Made by a program: the position numbers and the translations under genes | The notes under the pieces: generated by a model | What the model was told of the DNA's origin: nothing | Databases searched by the model: none | Seen by the model: the letters and a program-made list of their open reading frames with translations, nothing else | Origin: CAYSDH01 sp964429805 | GTDB taxonomy: Bacteria; Bacteroidota; Bacteroidia; Flavobacteriales_D; JABDKJ01 | DNA length: 56,073 nucleotides | Assembly (NCBI GenBank): GCA_964429805.1 | Contig: CAYSDH010000014.1 | Location: 1 to 56,073 of the forward strand | Reading direction: 5' to 3' | In this document: positions 34,715 through 43,402 of the stretch, in pieces | How positions within the stretch are numbered: position 1 is the stretch's first letter | How the letters are laid out: each line of letters begins with the position of its first letter

Positions 34715-35499
34715 TGAGCATCTTTGACGGCATATTCAAAAAAAATCAGGACCAAAGCGGGGTCCTAAATGAGTTTTACTGGGAGAAGATTTCGGACATC
34801 AAACCCAAGGACATGTTTATTGCAGGGTATCCAAAATCTGGCAATACATGGCTTCAGTTTCTGATGTGTGGTATTTTATGTCGCATGGACATGTCAGTGA
34901 CCACACAAAACATGGTAAGAGACATCGTCCCGGACATACAATTTAATGACCGGTATAGAAGGTATTTCAGTGAAATGTGTTTTAAGACACACTCCGCCCC
35001 TGCGCCAAACATGAAGAAAGTCATACACGTAGTGCGTGATGGCAGAGATGCGTACTGCTCTTATTATGCGATGCTACAGGCTCAAGGTGAAAACGTGTCG
35101 ATGGAAGACCTCATACATGCTCGGCTCAATTTTCCTGGTATGGGCTGGTCCTCACACTATGATCAATGGAAGAATAACCCGTTTGACTCAGAAATCCTTC
35201 TGGTAAAATATGAAGACTTGTTAGATGACGGTTTAAATCAAATGAAAAGACTGGCGGCATTTGCCGAGGCAGATATTGATGACGAACTGCTCAAGAAAAT
35301 CTATTTGAACTGTTCGTTCAATGAAATGCAGGAGAAAGAAAAAGACAACTGGTTAAAAAAAGGTGAGTGGAAAGAAGGTTGGAAATTCGTGCGCAAAGGA
35401 AAATCAGGCAGTTACAAAACGGAGATGACGGAAGACCAAGTAAAAGAGTTTAATCATATCAATGAGAAGCAGCTCAGGGAGCTTAACTACCATGTCTGA
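34714..35499 (+). CDS. Sulfotransferase family protein (second), between Wzt and Wzm
   Basis: 261 residues from the ATG at 34714, which overlaps the Wzt stop (TGATG). Sulfotransferase domain of the cytosolic (PF00685-like) group: FIAGYPKSGNTWLQF 5'-phosphosulfate loop near residue 40, KVIHVVRDGRDAYCSYY 3'-phosphate motif, ILLVKYEDLLDD, and C-terminal WLKKGEWKEGWKF before FNHINEKQLRELNYHV. It differs clearly from the first sulfotransferase. The start and stop overlap both transporter genes (8 nt with Wzm), so the three are translated as one unit. It probably sulfates the glycan before or at export. Confidence 0.88.
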   Translation: MSIFDGIFKKNQDQSGVLNEFYWEKISDIKPKDMFIAGYPKSGNTWLQFLMCGILCRMDMSVTTQNMVRDIVPDIQFNDRYRRYFSEMCFKTHSAPAPNMKKVIHVVRDGRDAYCSYYAMLQAQGENVSMEDLIHARLNFPGMGWSSHYDQWKNNPFDSEILLVKYEDLLDDGLNQMKRLAAFAEADIDDELLKKIYLNCSFNEMQEKEKDNWLKKGEWKEGWKFVRKGKSGSYKTEMTEDQVKEFNHINEKQLRELNYHV

Positions 35500-36340
35500 G
35501 AGTAAGGAAAGATATATCACCCCTCCAAAAGGTTTTTCTCTTGGTCTGTCTGAAATGTGGGAGTACAAAGAGTTGTTCTACTTCTTTACTTGGAGAGATG
35601 TAAAGGTCAAGTATAAGCAGAGTGTCCTCGGATTTGGATGGGCTGTGCTGCAGCCATTTTTAGTCATGGTCGTCATGAGTTACTTTTTTGGAAAAGGAAT
35701 GGGCGTGGCTGAAAAAACTGGAGGAATCCCCTACCCTATTTTCATATATTCTGGATTTATGCTGTGGAGCATATTTGCCACTGGTCTGAGTGGCGCGGGA
35801 AACTCGATGGTCAAAAACGCCAACATTATTAAGAAAATATACTTTCCTAGGCTCATTATTCCGCTCTCCTCAATACTCGTAGCTGTATTTGATTTTTTGA
35901 TGGCCCTACTTGTATTCATTGGTATTATTATCTACTACAACCAGACCACAGGACTTGAAGTAAACATTTTGAAAATGACATACATGATTCCCATCTGTGT
36001 GCTGCTTGTCATTATCGCTACGCTGGGCATGGGCTCACTTATTGGAGCGCTTAATGTCAAGTACAGAGATTTTCAATATGTCATACCATTTATGGTTCAG
36101 CTCCTCCTGTTTCTCACACCAGTTTTATATCCGCTTGACTGGATTCAGAATAAAGTAGTGGCTTTACTCTGTGCGGTCAACCCCATGTATGGCCCCGTGG
36201 TGTTAGTCAAAAATGCCATTATGGATACACCCGTAGACATGTCTTTGGTCTGGGTAAGCCTTGTTTCTAATCTGGTCTTTCTTGTAATCGGAATCCTGTA
36301 CTTCAAGAAAACAGAGGCCTACTTTGCAGATATTGCCTAG
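35492..36340 (+). CDS. wzm: Polysaccharide ABC transporter permease, Wzm-like
   Basis: 282 residues from the ATG at 35492; earlier in-frame codons overlap the sulfotransferase. An ABC-2 type permease with a cytoplasmic amphipathic start (EYKELFYFFTWRDVKVKYKQSVLGFGWAVLQPF) and six membrane segments, a GxGN-like loop GAGNSMVKNANIIKKIYFPRLIIPLSS, and the GxxLGxxLxxRDxxY-type loop GSLIGALNVKYRDFQYV, both usual for Wzm/KpsM. Forms the channel driven by the Wzt-like protein. Confidence 0.92.
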   Translation: MSESKERYITPPKGFSLGLSEMWEYKELFYFFTWRDVKVKYKQSVLGFGWAVLQPFLVMVVMSYFFGKGMGVAEKTGGIPYPIFIYSGFMLWSIFATGLSGAGNSMVKNANIIKKIYFPRLIIPLSSILVAVFDFLMALLVFIGIIIYYNQTTGLEVNILKMTYMIPICVLLVIIATLGMGSLIGALNVKYRDFQYVIPFMVQLLLFLTPVLYPLDWIQNKVVALLCAVNPMYGPVVLVKNAIMDTPVDMSLVWVSLVSNLVFLVIGILYFKKTEAYFADIA

Positions 36341-36351
36341 CTTGATTAACC

Positions 36352-36450
36352 ATGATAGTCACTGAAATTTATCACAACGACCCACGTCTTATTGGTCAAC
36401 TAAATTTTGACTATTTTGTATTTACGAACGAAACAGATTCAAAAATTTGA
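36352..36450 (+). CDS. Candidate small coupled ORF (32 aa)
   Basis: ATG 11 nt after the permease stop. Its TGA (36448-36450) overlaps the TTG start of the next glycosyltransferase. The peptide (beginning MIVTEIYHNDPRLIGQL) is polar and unrecognised. It fills almost the whole gap between the two genes. Either a tiny protein, a translational-coupling device, or chance. Confidence 0.3.
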   Translation: MIVTEIYHNDPRLIGQLNFDYFVFTNETDSKI

Positions 36451-37604
36451 GTAACAAACTCAACTCCCTCAAGCACTTAGGATTTCACCTCCAAACTGAT
36501 ATGAACTGGATGGGTGGCGTGTACTACGTGCTCAATCTAGCTAAAGCCATTTCATTTTTAAATAAAGAAGATAGGCCAAAGCTCTTCCTATTTTATTCTG
36601 GAAAGCCCAGCCAAACTGTAAAAACGTTGATGGATGAGATTGACGCGACTCAAGTTAATATGACGGATGTAGGGCTTCTTGAAAAAGTATCAGTGCGAGC
36701 TAAAGGTTTGAGTAGTGACTACAACTTGATTCAGCACCAGTGTCAAAAGCATCGCATTGATTTCCTTTACCCGTTGCTGTCTTTTCACCCATCTCACAGC
36801 ATGACTGACACCAAAGTTGGGCATTGGATTCCAGATTTCCAGCATCTCTTTCTTGGACATCTTTTTGACGATTCAGAAAAAAAGAAACGAAATGACAACT
36901 ATAGAAATATTGCAGACCAGGCTGAGTTTCTTTTTTTGAGTAGTGAAAATGCGCGCAGTCATTTTCTTCAATTTTACAGCGATAATAACGTCACAACAAA
37001 ACTATTGAGGTTCAAATCATTGATAGGAAAAGATGATTTGGCCACAGACTCAAAGTTTAGCGAGTTTGAGACTGACGCCTCATATTTCATGGTATGCAAT
37101 CAGTTTTGGACACATAAAAACCACCTCTTGGTGCTTCAGGCCATCAATGAACTGAAGAAGAATGGGCTCCGCTTTAAGGTGAGATTTACAGGGAAGTTTT
37201 ATGACCCAAGAGACCCAGATTATTCCACCATGCTTGAAGACTACATCCGCACACATCAGCTAGGTGATTTCTGTGAGTTTTTAGGTTTTATTGACAGAGA
37301 TGTTCAGCTCCGACTTATGCGTGAGAGCTTGGCAATCATACAGCCCAGCCGTTTTGAAGGCTGGAGCACTGTAATTGAAGATGCGAAGGCGCTTGGCAAG
37401 TTTGTGCTCGCTTCTTCGCTTGAAGTAAATAAAGAGCAAATGGGGACGCACGCCTCTTACTTTGATGTTGATGATGAGCAAACTCTGGCTCAGCACATGT
37501 CAAGCGTCATAGAGCAGAGACCAAATGAAGGACCAATACAAGGTGATGAAGAACGCATGGACTATGCCCAAGCACTCTTAAACTGCTTCGAGTCATGCAT
37601 GTAA
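36447..37604 (+). CDS. Glycosyltransferase, GT4-like
   Basis: 385 residues, TTG start. A GT-B fold glycosyltransferase: N-terminal MNWMGGVYYVLNLAKAI, mid region HWIPDFQHLF, and the C-terminal GT1/GT4 domain with YFMVCNQFWTHKNHLLVLQAI, FCEFLGFIDRDVQLRLMRESLAIIQPSRFEGWSTVIEDAKALGK. The FEGWSTVIEDAKALG stretch corresponds to the E-x7-E nucleotide-sugar site. Adds a sugar to the growing glycan at the cytoplasmic membrane face. Donor unknown. Confidence 0.88.
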   Translation: MSNKLNSLKHLGFHLQTDMNWMGGVYYVLNLAKAISFLNKEDRPKLFLFYSGKPSQTVKTLMDEIDATQVNMTDVGLLEKVSVRAKGLSSDYNLIQHQCQKHRIDFLYPLLSFHPSHSMTDTKVGHWIPDFQHLFLGHLFDDSEKKKRNDNYRNIADQAEFLFLSSENARSHFLQFYSDNNVTTKLLRFKSLIGKDDLATDSKFSEFETDASYFMVCNQFWTHKNHLLVLQAINELKKNGLRFKVRFTGKFYDPRDPDYSTMLEDYIRTHQLGDFCEFLGFIDRDVQLRLMRESLAIIQPSRFEGWSTVIEDAKALGKFVLASSLEVNKEQMGTHASYFDVDDEQTLAQHMSSVIEQRPNEGPIQGDEERMDYAQALLNCFESCM

Positions 37605-37699
37605 CACCTTTATTAAGCTATGTGGTTGACGATAAGGGTCAGCGAAAATCACAGTCACAAAGCCGCGCAACAGAAATCATACGAAAAGGTCAAGGATGA
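37595..37699 (+). CDS. Candidate small coupled ORF (34 aa)
   Basis: Begins inside the last codons of the glycosyltransferase and ends with an ATGA overlap at the acetyltransferase start (37696). The peptide has a basic C-terminal half (GQRKSQSQSRATEIIRKG). It bridges a 91-nt gap exactly. Real small protein, coupling relay or coincidence cannot be settled here. Confidence 0.3.
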   Translation: MHVTPLLSYVVDDKGQRKSQSQSRATEIIRKGQG

Positions 37700-38328
37700 T
37701 TGGGAGAATTCTACGTTGGAAAAATAATAAGCGAAAGCAAAAAGATCTTGCACTTCTTCAAAAGAAAGGGCTGTTGAGTTTATCGCACACTGCCTTTGTC
37801 AAGGACATGTCGCTTTCGCTAAGGGGTAGCGGTCATTCAACACCAGCTATTGAGATTGGTGAAGGATCAATTATCAATGGACTTCTTGTCTGCGAAAACG
37901 GTAACGGTTCTATCCGAATAGGAAAAAACACATTTATAGGTCCAAGCAAGCTGATCAGCATTGCAGGAATAGAAGTTGGAGACAATGTGCTTATCTCTTG
38001 GGACTGCAATATTATTGACAATGACGCCCACTCGTTGAATTTTGAGCACCGTAGAAGTGATGTCAAAGACTGGAAAAAGGGACTAGAAGTAGGAGTCATA
38101 GGTGCTTATAAAAACTGGGACCATGTAGAATCTTCACCCATAATAATAGGTGATGACGTGTGGATTGGTTTCAACTCTACTATCCTAAAAGGTGTGACAA
38201 TCGGAGCTCGGTCTATCGTGGCTACTGGATCTACAGTAACCAAAGATGTTCCGCCAGATACTCTGGTTGCAGGGTCACCAGCTAAGGTTATTCGTTCGCT
38301 TAACGACAAATCTGACACTAAAAAATGA
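37696..38328 (+). CDS. Hexapeptide-repeat acyltransferase
   Basis: 210 residues. A left-handed beta-helix acetyltransferase of the WbbJ/Maa group. It begins MIGRILRWKNNKRKQ (basic) and shows hexapeptide rungs IGEGSIINGLLV, IRIGKNTFIGPSKLI, VGDNVLISWDCNIIDNDAHSLNF with the catalytic-type His, then IIIGDDVWIGFNSTILKGVTIGARSIVATGSTVTKDVP and AGSPAKVIRSL, the classic C-terminus. Acetyl-CoA donor. Probably O- or N-acetylates a sugar in this locus. The long SLNFEHRRSDVKDW loop is inserted between rungs. Confidence 0.9.
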   Translation: MIGRILRWKNNKRKQKDLALLQKKGLLSLSHTAFVKDMSLSLRGSGHSTPAIEIGEGSIINGLLVCENGNGSIRIGKNTFIGPSKLISIAGIEVGDNVLISWDCNIIDNDAHSLNFEHRRSDVKDWKKGLEVGVIGAYKNWDHVESSPIIIGDDVWIGFNSTILKGVTIGARSIVATGSTVTKDVPPDTLVAGSPAKVIRSLNDKSDTKK

Positions 38329-38352
38329 AATGCCTAATTTAATATGTGGTAG

Positions 38353-39180
38353 ATGAATTGGCATGAAACCATAGAGCATATCCGAACTAGGCCGGAGTAC
38401 GCTTCACTTGTTGAAGAAGCGTATCTCGGTGATGATGTTGTCGCGAACATCACGCGCTATTCCAAAAGTGAAGAGTTTTCTGAAGTGCTTAAGGCAATTC
38501 GCAAGCATAGCCCAAATTGTAAGCGCATTTTAGACATCGGCTCTGGCAACGGTATTTCTGCGCTTTCATTTGCACTATCGGGCTATGAAGTGGTGGCCTT
38601 AGAGCCTGACACCTCAGACACGATCGGTGCTGGGGCTATCAGAAAAGCCATTGACTCATTTGGCCTTACAAATGCGAGTGTGGTTGAGGATTTTGCAGAA
38701 AACCACACGACCAACTCGCCCTATGACCTCGTTTTTGCGCGACAAGCCCTGCACCATGCCAATGACCTAAAACGCTTTATTTCAAATTGTACTCAGCATT
38801 TGCGCACTGGAGGAACCTTTTTTACAATTAGAGACCATGTGATTAGCAAACAAGAGGACCTTCAACAATTTCTTGACGAGCACCCTTTGCATGGATTTTA
38901 TGGAGGTGAGAATGCATATACTCGCGATCAGTACGAAGGAGGCTTTCGGAGCGCGGGACTGCATATGCTCGAAATTTTAGGCCCTATGTCAAGCGCAATT
39001 AACTATGCACCGAGAACGACACAAGAGGTGAACAAAGACATAAAAGAAATCTTGAAGTCTAAAAAAATGGGATGGCTGTCACACTCGTCACTCGCAATTA
39101 ATTGGCTTAAGAAAAGATTGGATTCTCGAAACGAATACCCAGGAAGATTGTTTAGCTACATAGCAAGAAAACACGCATGA
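38353..39180 (+). CDS. Class I SAM-dependent methyltransferase
   Basis: 275 residues. Motif I RILDIGSGNGISALSFA near residue 59, followed by EVVALEPD, FARQALHHANDL (post-motif II typical of small-molecule methyltransferases), and LRTGGTFFTIRDHV. Target unknown. In this setting it may methylate a sugar or a lipid-linked intermediate. A polysaccharide-terminating methyltransferase is a possibility because Wzt-type exporters can recognise methylated chain ends, but this is inference. Confidence 0.82.
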   Translation: MNWHETIEHIRTRPEYASLVEEAYLGDDVVANITRYSKSEEFSEVLKAIRKHSPNCKRILDIGSGNGISALSFALSGYEVVALEPDTSDTIGAGAIRKAIDSFGLTNASVVEDFAENHTTNSPYDLVFARQALHHANDLKRFISNCTQHLRTGGTFFTIRDHVISKQEDLQQFLDEHPLHGFYGGENAYTRDQYEGGFRSAGLHMLEILGPMSSAINYAPRTTQEVNKDIKEILKSKKMGWLSHSSLAINWLKKRLDSRNEYPGRLFSYIARKHA

Positions 39181-39281
39181 TTATCCGCCCTATAATTGAA
39201 ATAGTATTTGAGACGAGTCTAGATAAAAGTGGGGCAACAACTATGGCTTTCCTAAAACCAAACGACTCATGTGCGGTATAG
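39177..39281 (+). CDS. Candidate small coupled ORF (34 aa)
   Basis: Its ATG overlaps the methyltransferase stop (ATGA), runs through the 88-nt gap, and ends 13 nt inside the amidotransferase gene, in another frame. The peptide begins MIIRPIIEIVFETSLD and is unrecognised. Weak evidence alone; reported because two similar gaps nearby are bridged the same way. Confidence 0.25.
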   Translation: MIIRPIIEIVFETSLDKSGATTMAFLKPNDSCAV

Positions 39282-41094
39282 CGGGAATGGTCAAATTTTC
39301 AGAATCAACCATAGATGTCGACTTGTCCAAAGTACTTGACACCATGACGCACAGTGGGCCTGATGATTCGGGGCACGAAACCATAGGGCAGACGACTCTT
39401 CTTCACGCTAGGCTGAGTATTATAGACACTTCTGACATGGCCGCACAGCCCATGTATTCTAATTCTAAAAACAGCCTAATCAGCTATAACGGTGAGTGTT
39501 ATAACTATCAAGAGATTAAAAAGAAGTATGCCCTCAGCACTAATAGTTCTGGTGATACCGAGACACTCATTGAAGCATGGGAGAAAATTGGCCCGTCAGT
39601 TTTAAATGAAATCAATGGCATGTTTTCCTTTGCAATTTTTGACAAAAGCAAAGAATCACTCACCATTTGCAGAGACCGCATTGGCATCAAACCTCTCTAC
39701 TACTTTCATGATGACCAATGTTTTGCATTTGCCTCAGAACTTGATACCATGTATGCCCTTCTAGGCAAACACTTAAAAAAAGAAATAGACGAAGAGGCCG
39801 TGTCCTTCTATCTTCATTTAGGTTTTATACCTGAGCCTTTGACCATCTATAAAGGGATAAGAAAGTTTCCCGCAGGCTCTATTGGCACATTAAAGAAGGG
39901 CAGCTTTGAAATTAAAAATTACTGGGAGCTGTCAGACCACATATCGGGACAGACCGATAGTGACCCCGCGTCAGTAAAGAAAAAACTAAACACACTGCTT
40001 ACAGATTCTGTCAGTAAAAGGTTGACCGCAGACAGACCCTTAGGAGCCTTTCTTAGCGGTGGCGTTGACTCTAGTCTAATATCGGCCATCGCCTCAAAGG
40101 TGNNNNNNNNNNATTTGAAAACAATCACTACAACGAGTCTAAATACGCTCGAGAAGTAGCTGAAATTCTTAATTCTGACCATCACGAACTTATCTGCAAG
40201 GAAGAGCAGGCCATGGAGTTAGCGACTCGCATAGCACCAATTTATGGCGAACCTTTTGCCGACTCATCGGCAATCCCCACCTTGTTGGTCTCTGAGATGG
40301 CTAGAAAAAATGCCGTAGTAGCCTTGTCTGGTGATGGCGGTGATGAACTCTTTATGGGCTACCACAATTATAAGTGGGCCCAGTTTCTTGGCAAGCGAAC
40401 TGTAAGTAAGACTGGCCCTTACTTAAGACCATTATTAGAACTTGGTGGTACACAGTGGAAACGCAGAGCCGAGTATTTAGACACCAGTAAATCTACTTTG
40501 CTGAAGACTCATATATTCAGTCTTACTGAAAAGATGTTTAGTGAAGTTGAAGTCATGATGCTTACAGGAAGAGTGTTTAGAGCCAGTGATCTAAAAAGAC
40601 CAGAACTGGGAAATAGTCGTGTATTAAGCCCTATGGAAGAGCACTCGTTTATAGACATAGGAACCTACCTCAAAGACGACTTGCTTGTCAAAGTTGATAG
40701 AGCTTCCATGTATCATTCGCTAGAGGTTAGGGTACCAATGCTAGACCACAGATTGGTTGAGTATGCGCTCAATGTCCATCATAATTTAAAGCTTAATGGT
40801 TCAGAGCTTAAACACATTTTAAAAGAACTCCTCTACGATTATTTACCCAAGAATATTTTTGATAGACCAAAGTGGGGATTTGCCATTCCCATGGTCAATT
40901 GGCTCCAAACAGAATTATACTATCTCATTGAAAAGTACTTGTCTGAAGAGAATATAAAAGAGTTGGGAATGGTAGATTACAATGTGGTTCTAGAGATTAA
41001 AAATAGATTTGACGCTGGTGAAACAGAGCTGTATAGCAAACTGTGGAACCTAATACAGCTGCACCAATGGCACAAAGAAGTACACCTAGCATGA
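39269..41094 (+). CDS. asnB: Asparagine synthase-type amidotransferase (AsnB family), split by a gap
   Basis: About 610 residues in two segments separated by 10 N at 40103-40112. The N-terminal part has the Ntn-type glutaminase: MCGIAGMVKF with Cys2 as nucleophile, then LLHARLSIIDTSD and YNGECYNYQEI. The synthetase domain has PP-loop SGGVDSSL at residues 263-270, then after the gap FENNHYNESKYAREVAEIL, ALSGDGGDELFMGY and the C-terminal LEVRVPMLDHRLVEYAL. The part after the gap is in another frame, so the missing sequence must be 3k+2 bases long if no other indel exists. Such enzymes in glycan loci often amidate uronic acids; ordinary Asn synthesis is the alternative. Confidence 0.9.
40103..40112. 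other. Assembly gap (10 N) inside asnB-like gene
   Basis: Placeholder join. The conserved segment expected here (about 10-12 codons after the PP-loop helix) is longer than 10 bases, and the two sides are out of frame. Confidence 0.95.
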
Positions 41095-42311
41095 AACATG
41101 TGCTGTACATATCATATGACGGAATGACGGACCCACTCGGTCAGTCGCAGGTATTACCATATATAATAGGCCTCGGTCAAAAAGGGTACCGCTTCAGTCT
41201 TATTTCTTTTGAAAAGCCCCACCTCTTTCAGAAGGAAAAAGCCCTCATAGAGAGTATTTGTGCAAAGCATAATATCAGCTGGACGCCCATCATGTATACC
41301 AAGCGACCGCCAGTCCTTTCAACTTTGTGGGACATTAAAAAACTGCGAAAGGCGTTTAAAAAAGTCTTTGACTCTGGGCTAGACCTCGTGCATTGTAGAA
41401 GCTATATCCCTACACTGGTGGCCTTAGATTATGAGAGAAAAAAAGGGCTGCCTTTCATCTTTGACATGCGCGGTTTTTGGGCTGATGAGCGTGCTGATGG
41501 TGGAATATGGAATACGGCCAACCCTATATTTAAATGGGTCTACTCTTATTTCAAAAAGAAGGAACTGAAGTTTATTGAGCATTCATCAAAAACTATAAGT
41601 CTTACGGCAAACGGAAAGGTTGACATGCTCACGTGGAAAGTAAACGGTCTATCACCCGATGATATAGCAGTGATCCCCACTAGCTCTGATTTCCAACTTT
41701 TTGAATGCAATAGCGAGAGCAAAAGAAAAAAAGCCAAGTTAAAAATTGGTGTTTCAGAAGACACCTATATACTGAGTTATATAGGATCACTGGGCACCTG
41801 GTACCTATTTGATGAAATGCTTGACTACTTTAAATTACTAAAACAGGCCAAGCCAAATGCGAAGTTTCTCATCTTGAGTCAGTACGACCATGATTTAATA
41901 AAGACCCAAATTACAAACAGGGGAATCGCTCTCGAAGATGTCATTCTCACCTTCGTACCCAGAAAAGAACTCACCAGTTATGCGCATGCATCAGACCATA
42001 GCGTCTTTTTTATCCAGCAGTCGTATTCTAAACTTTCAAGCAGCCCAACTAAGATGGGAGAGTTACTTGCCATGGGAATCCCTGTAGTTGGCAATGACAG
42101 AGTTGGTGATGTCAAAGAGGTAATAGAAGATCTAGAAGTTGGAGTGGCCGTAAGCAATTTTGCAGAACAAGACTTACAAATAGCCATCAATGGAATTCAG
42201 GCCTTTGAAGACACTAGTCCAGAAACTATTCGTGCTCGAGCAAAAGACTACTATGACCTAGACAAGGCAGTAGAGGCATACAGCTATATTTACAAGGAGA
42301 TTTTCAATTGA
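41091..42311 (+). CDS. Glycosyltransferase, GT4-like
   Basis: 406 residues from the ATG at 41091, which overlaps the preceding stop (ATGA). N-terminal VLYISYDGMTDPLGQSQVLPYI is a GT4 subgroup start common in polysaccharide loci. The linker FDMRGFWADERADGG, then the C-terminal domain with YILSYIGSLGTWYLFDEMLDYF and KLSSSPTKMGELLAMGIPVVGNDRVGDVKEVI, the donor-binding site. Retaining glycosyltransferase at the membrane; sugar unknown. Overlapped by the next gene's start (TGATG). Confidence 0.88.
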   Translation: MKHVLYISYDGMTDPLGQSQVLPYIIGLGQKGYRFSLISFEKPHLFQKEKALIESICAKHNISWTPIMYTKRPPVLSTLWDIKKLRKAFKKVFDSGLDLVHCRSYIPTLVALDYERKKGLPFIFDMRGFWADERADGGIWNTANPIFKWVYSYFKKKELKFIEHSSKTISLTANGKVDMLTWKVNGLSPDDIAVIPTSSDFQLFECNSESKRKKAKLKIGVSEDTYILSYIGSLGTWYLFDEMLDYFKLLKQAKPNAKFLILSQYDHDLIKTQITNRGIALEDVILTFVPRKELTSYAHASDHSVFFIQQSYSKLSSSPTKMGELLAMGIPVVGNDRVGDVKEVIEDLEVGVAVSNFAEQDLQIAINGIQAFEDTSPETIRARAKDYYDLDKAVEAYSYIYKEIFN

Positions 42312-43396
42312 TGAACGGGAAGAAAATATTAGTCATTTGTCCGTATCCTGAAGATGTAGCGGCCGCTCAGCGACTGAAGTACGAGCAGTACTTTAAGTAT
42401 TGGAGAGAAGCTGGATACACAGTCGAAGTAGAATCCTTCATTACTCCTGAGTTTTGGAAAATCATCTACGAAAAAGGGAATACACTTAAAAAGGTATACT
42501 GGACCATCTACGGTTATGTAAGACGTTTTTTACTTCTTCCAAGAATCCGCAATTATGACATAGTCTATAACTTTCTGTGGGTCAGTCCCTTTGGTAAACC
42601 TATGATGGAATACTTCGTGGCCAAGCTCGCTCGAAAACTAGTCTATGACATAGACGACATGGTTTTTCTCGGTCACTCTAGCGAGGCAAACAGAAAGCTC
42701 CAAGCCATAAAGGGAAAGACTAAAATGATCTACATGATGAAAAAGGCAGATCATGTAATCACTTGTACTCCAAAACTCGATGAGTTTGTGAGGCAGTATA
42801 ACTCTAACACGACAGACATCTCTTCTACGATAGATACTGAAGAGTACATTCCTAAGAAGGACTCAACATTTGAAGGAAAGGTGACAATCGGTTGGAGTGG
42901 AAGTCACAGTACATCTCAATATGTCAAACTCTTAGAGCCCGTATTTAGTCGCCTTGTTGATGAAAATTTTGACTTTAAGGTACTTGTTATCGGAGACACT
43001 AAGTTCAGTTTTAATGATAAGCGCATAGAGTTAGAAGTGCTCCCTTGGGTAAGAGATACGGAAGTCGCTGACTTATCAAAAATTCATATTGGCGTCTATC
43101 CTTTGCCAGATGAGCCTTGGGTTTACGGTAAAAGTGGATTAAAGGCTCTACAATATATGGCCCTTGGTATTCCTCCTATCGCCTCAGACCTAGGAACGAT
43201 CGTTAGAATTATAGAGCATAAAAAGAATGGGCACTTGGTGACGAGTATTGACGACTGGGTAGCAGCCATTAAAGAAATAAGCGCAGACAAACAGCTCCAG
43301 CGTGACATTGGAGCCAAGGCTATTGACACTGTTGAAAGTCGTTTTTCGTTGAATGCAAATAAGCAGACCTACCTCGATATTCTGGCTAATGTGTAA
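42311..43396 (+). CDS. Glycosyltransferase, GT4-like
   Basis: 361 residues, ATG at 42311 overlapping the previous TGA. Starts ILVICPYPEDVAAAQRLKYEQYFKYW (an open GT-B N-domain), with the stretch LVYDIDDMVFLGHSSEANR. C-domain: VTIGWSGSHSTSQYVKLLEPVF, then VYGKSGLKALQYMALGIPPIASDLGTIVRII. The MALGIPPIASDLG turn and the GKSGLK site mark a family of Bacteroidota glycosyltransferases acting on extracellular glycans. Donor unknown. Confidence 0.87.
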   Translation: MNGKKILVICPYPEDVAAAQRLKYEQYFKYWREAGYTVEVESFITPEFWKIIYEKGNTLKKVYWTIYGYVRRFLLLPRIRNYDIVYNFLWVSPFGKPMMEYFVAKLARKLVYDIDDMVFLGHSSEANRKLQAIKGKTKMIYMMKKADHVITCTPKLDEFVRQYNSNTTDISSTIDTEEYIPKKDSTFEGKVTIGWSGSHSTSQYVKLLEPVFSRLVDENFDFKVLVIGDTKFSFNDKRIELEVLPWVRDTEVADLSKIHIGVYPLPDEPWVYGKSGLKALQYMALGIPPIASDLGTIVRIIEHKKNGHLVTSIDDWVAAIKEISADKQLQRDIGAKAIDTVESRFSLNANKQTYLDILANV

Positions 43397-43402
43397 ACTC
43401 TA

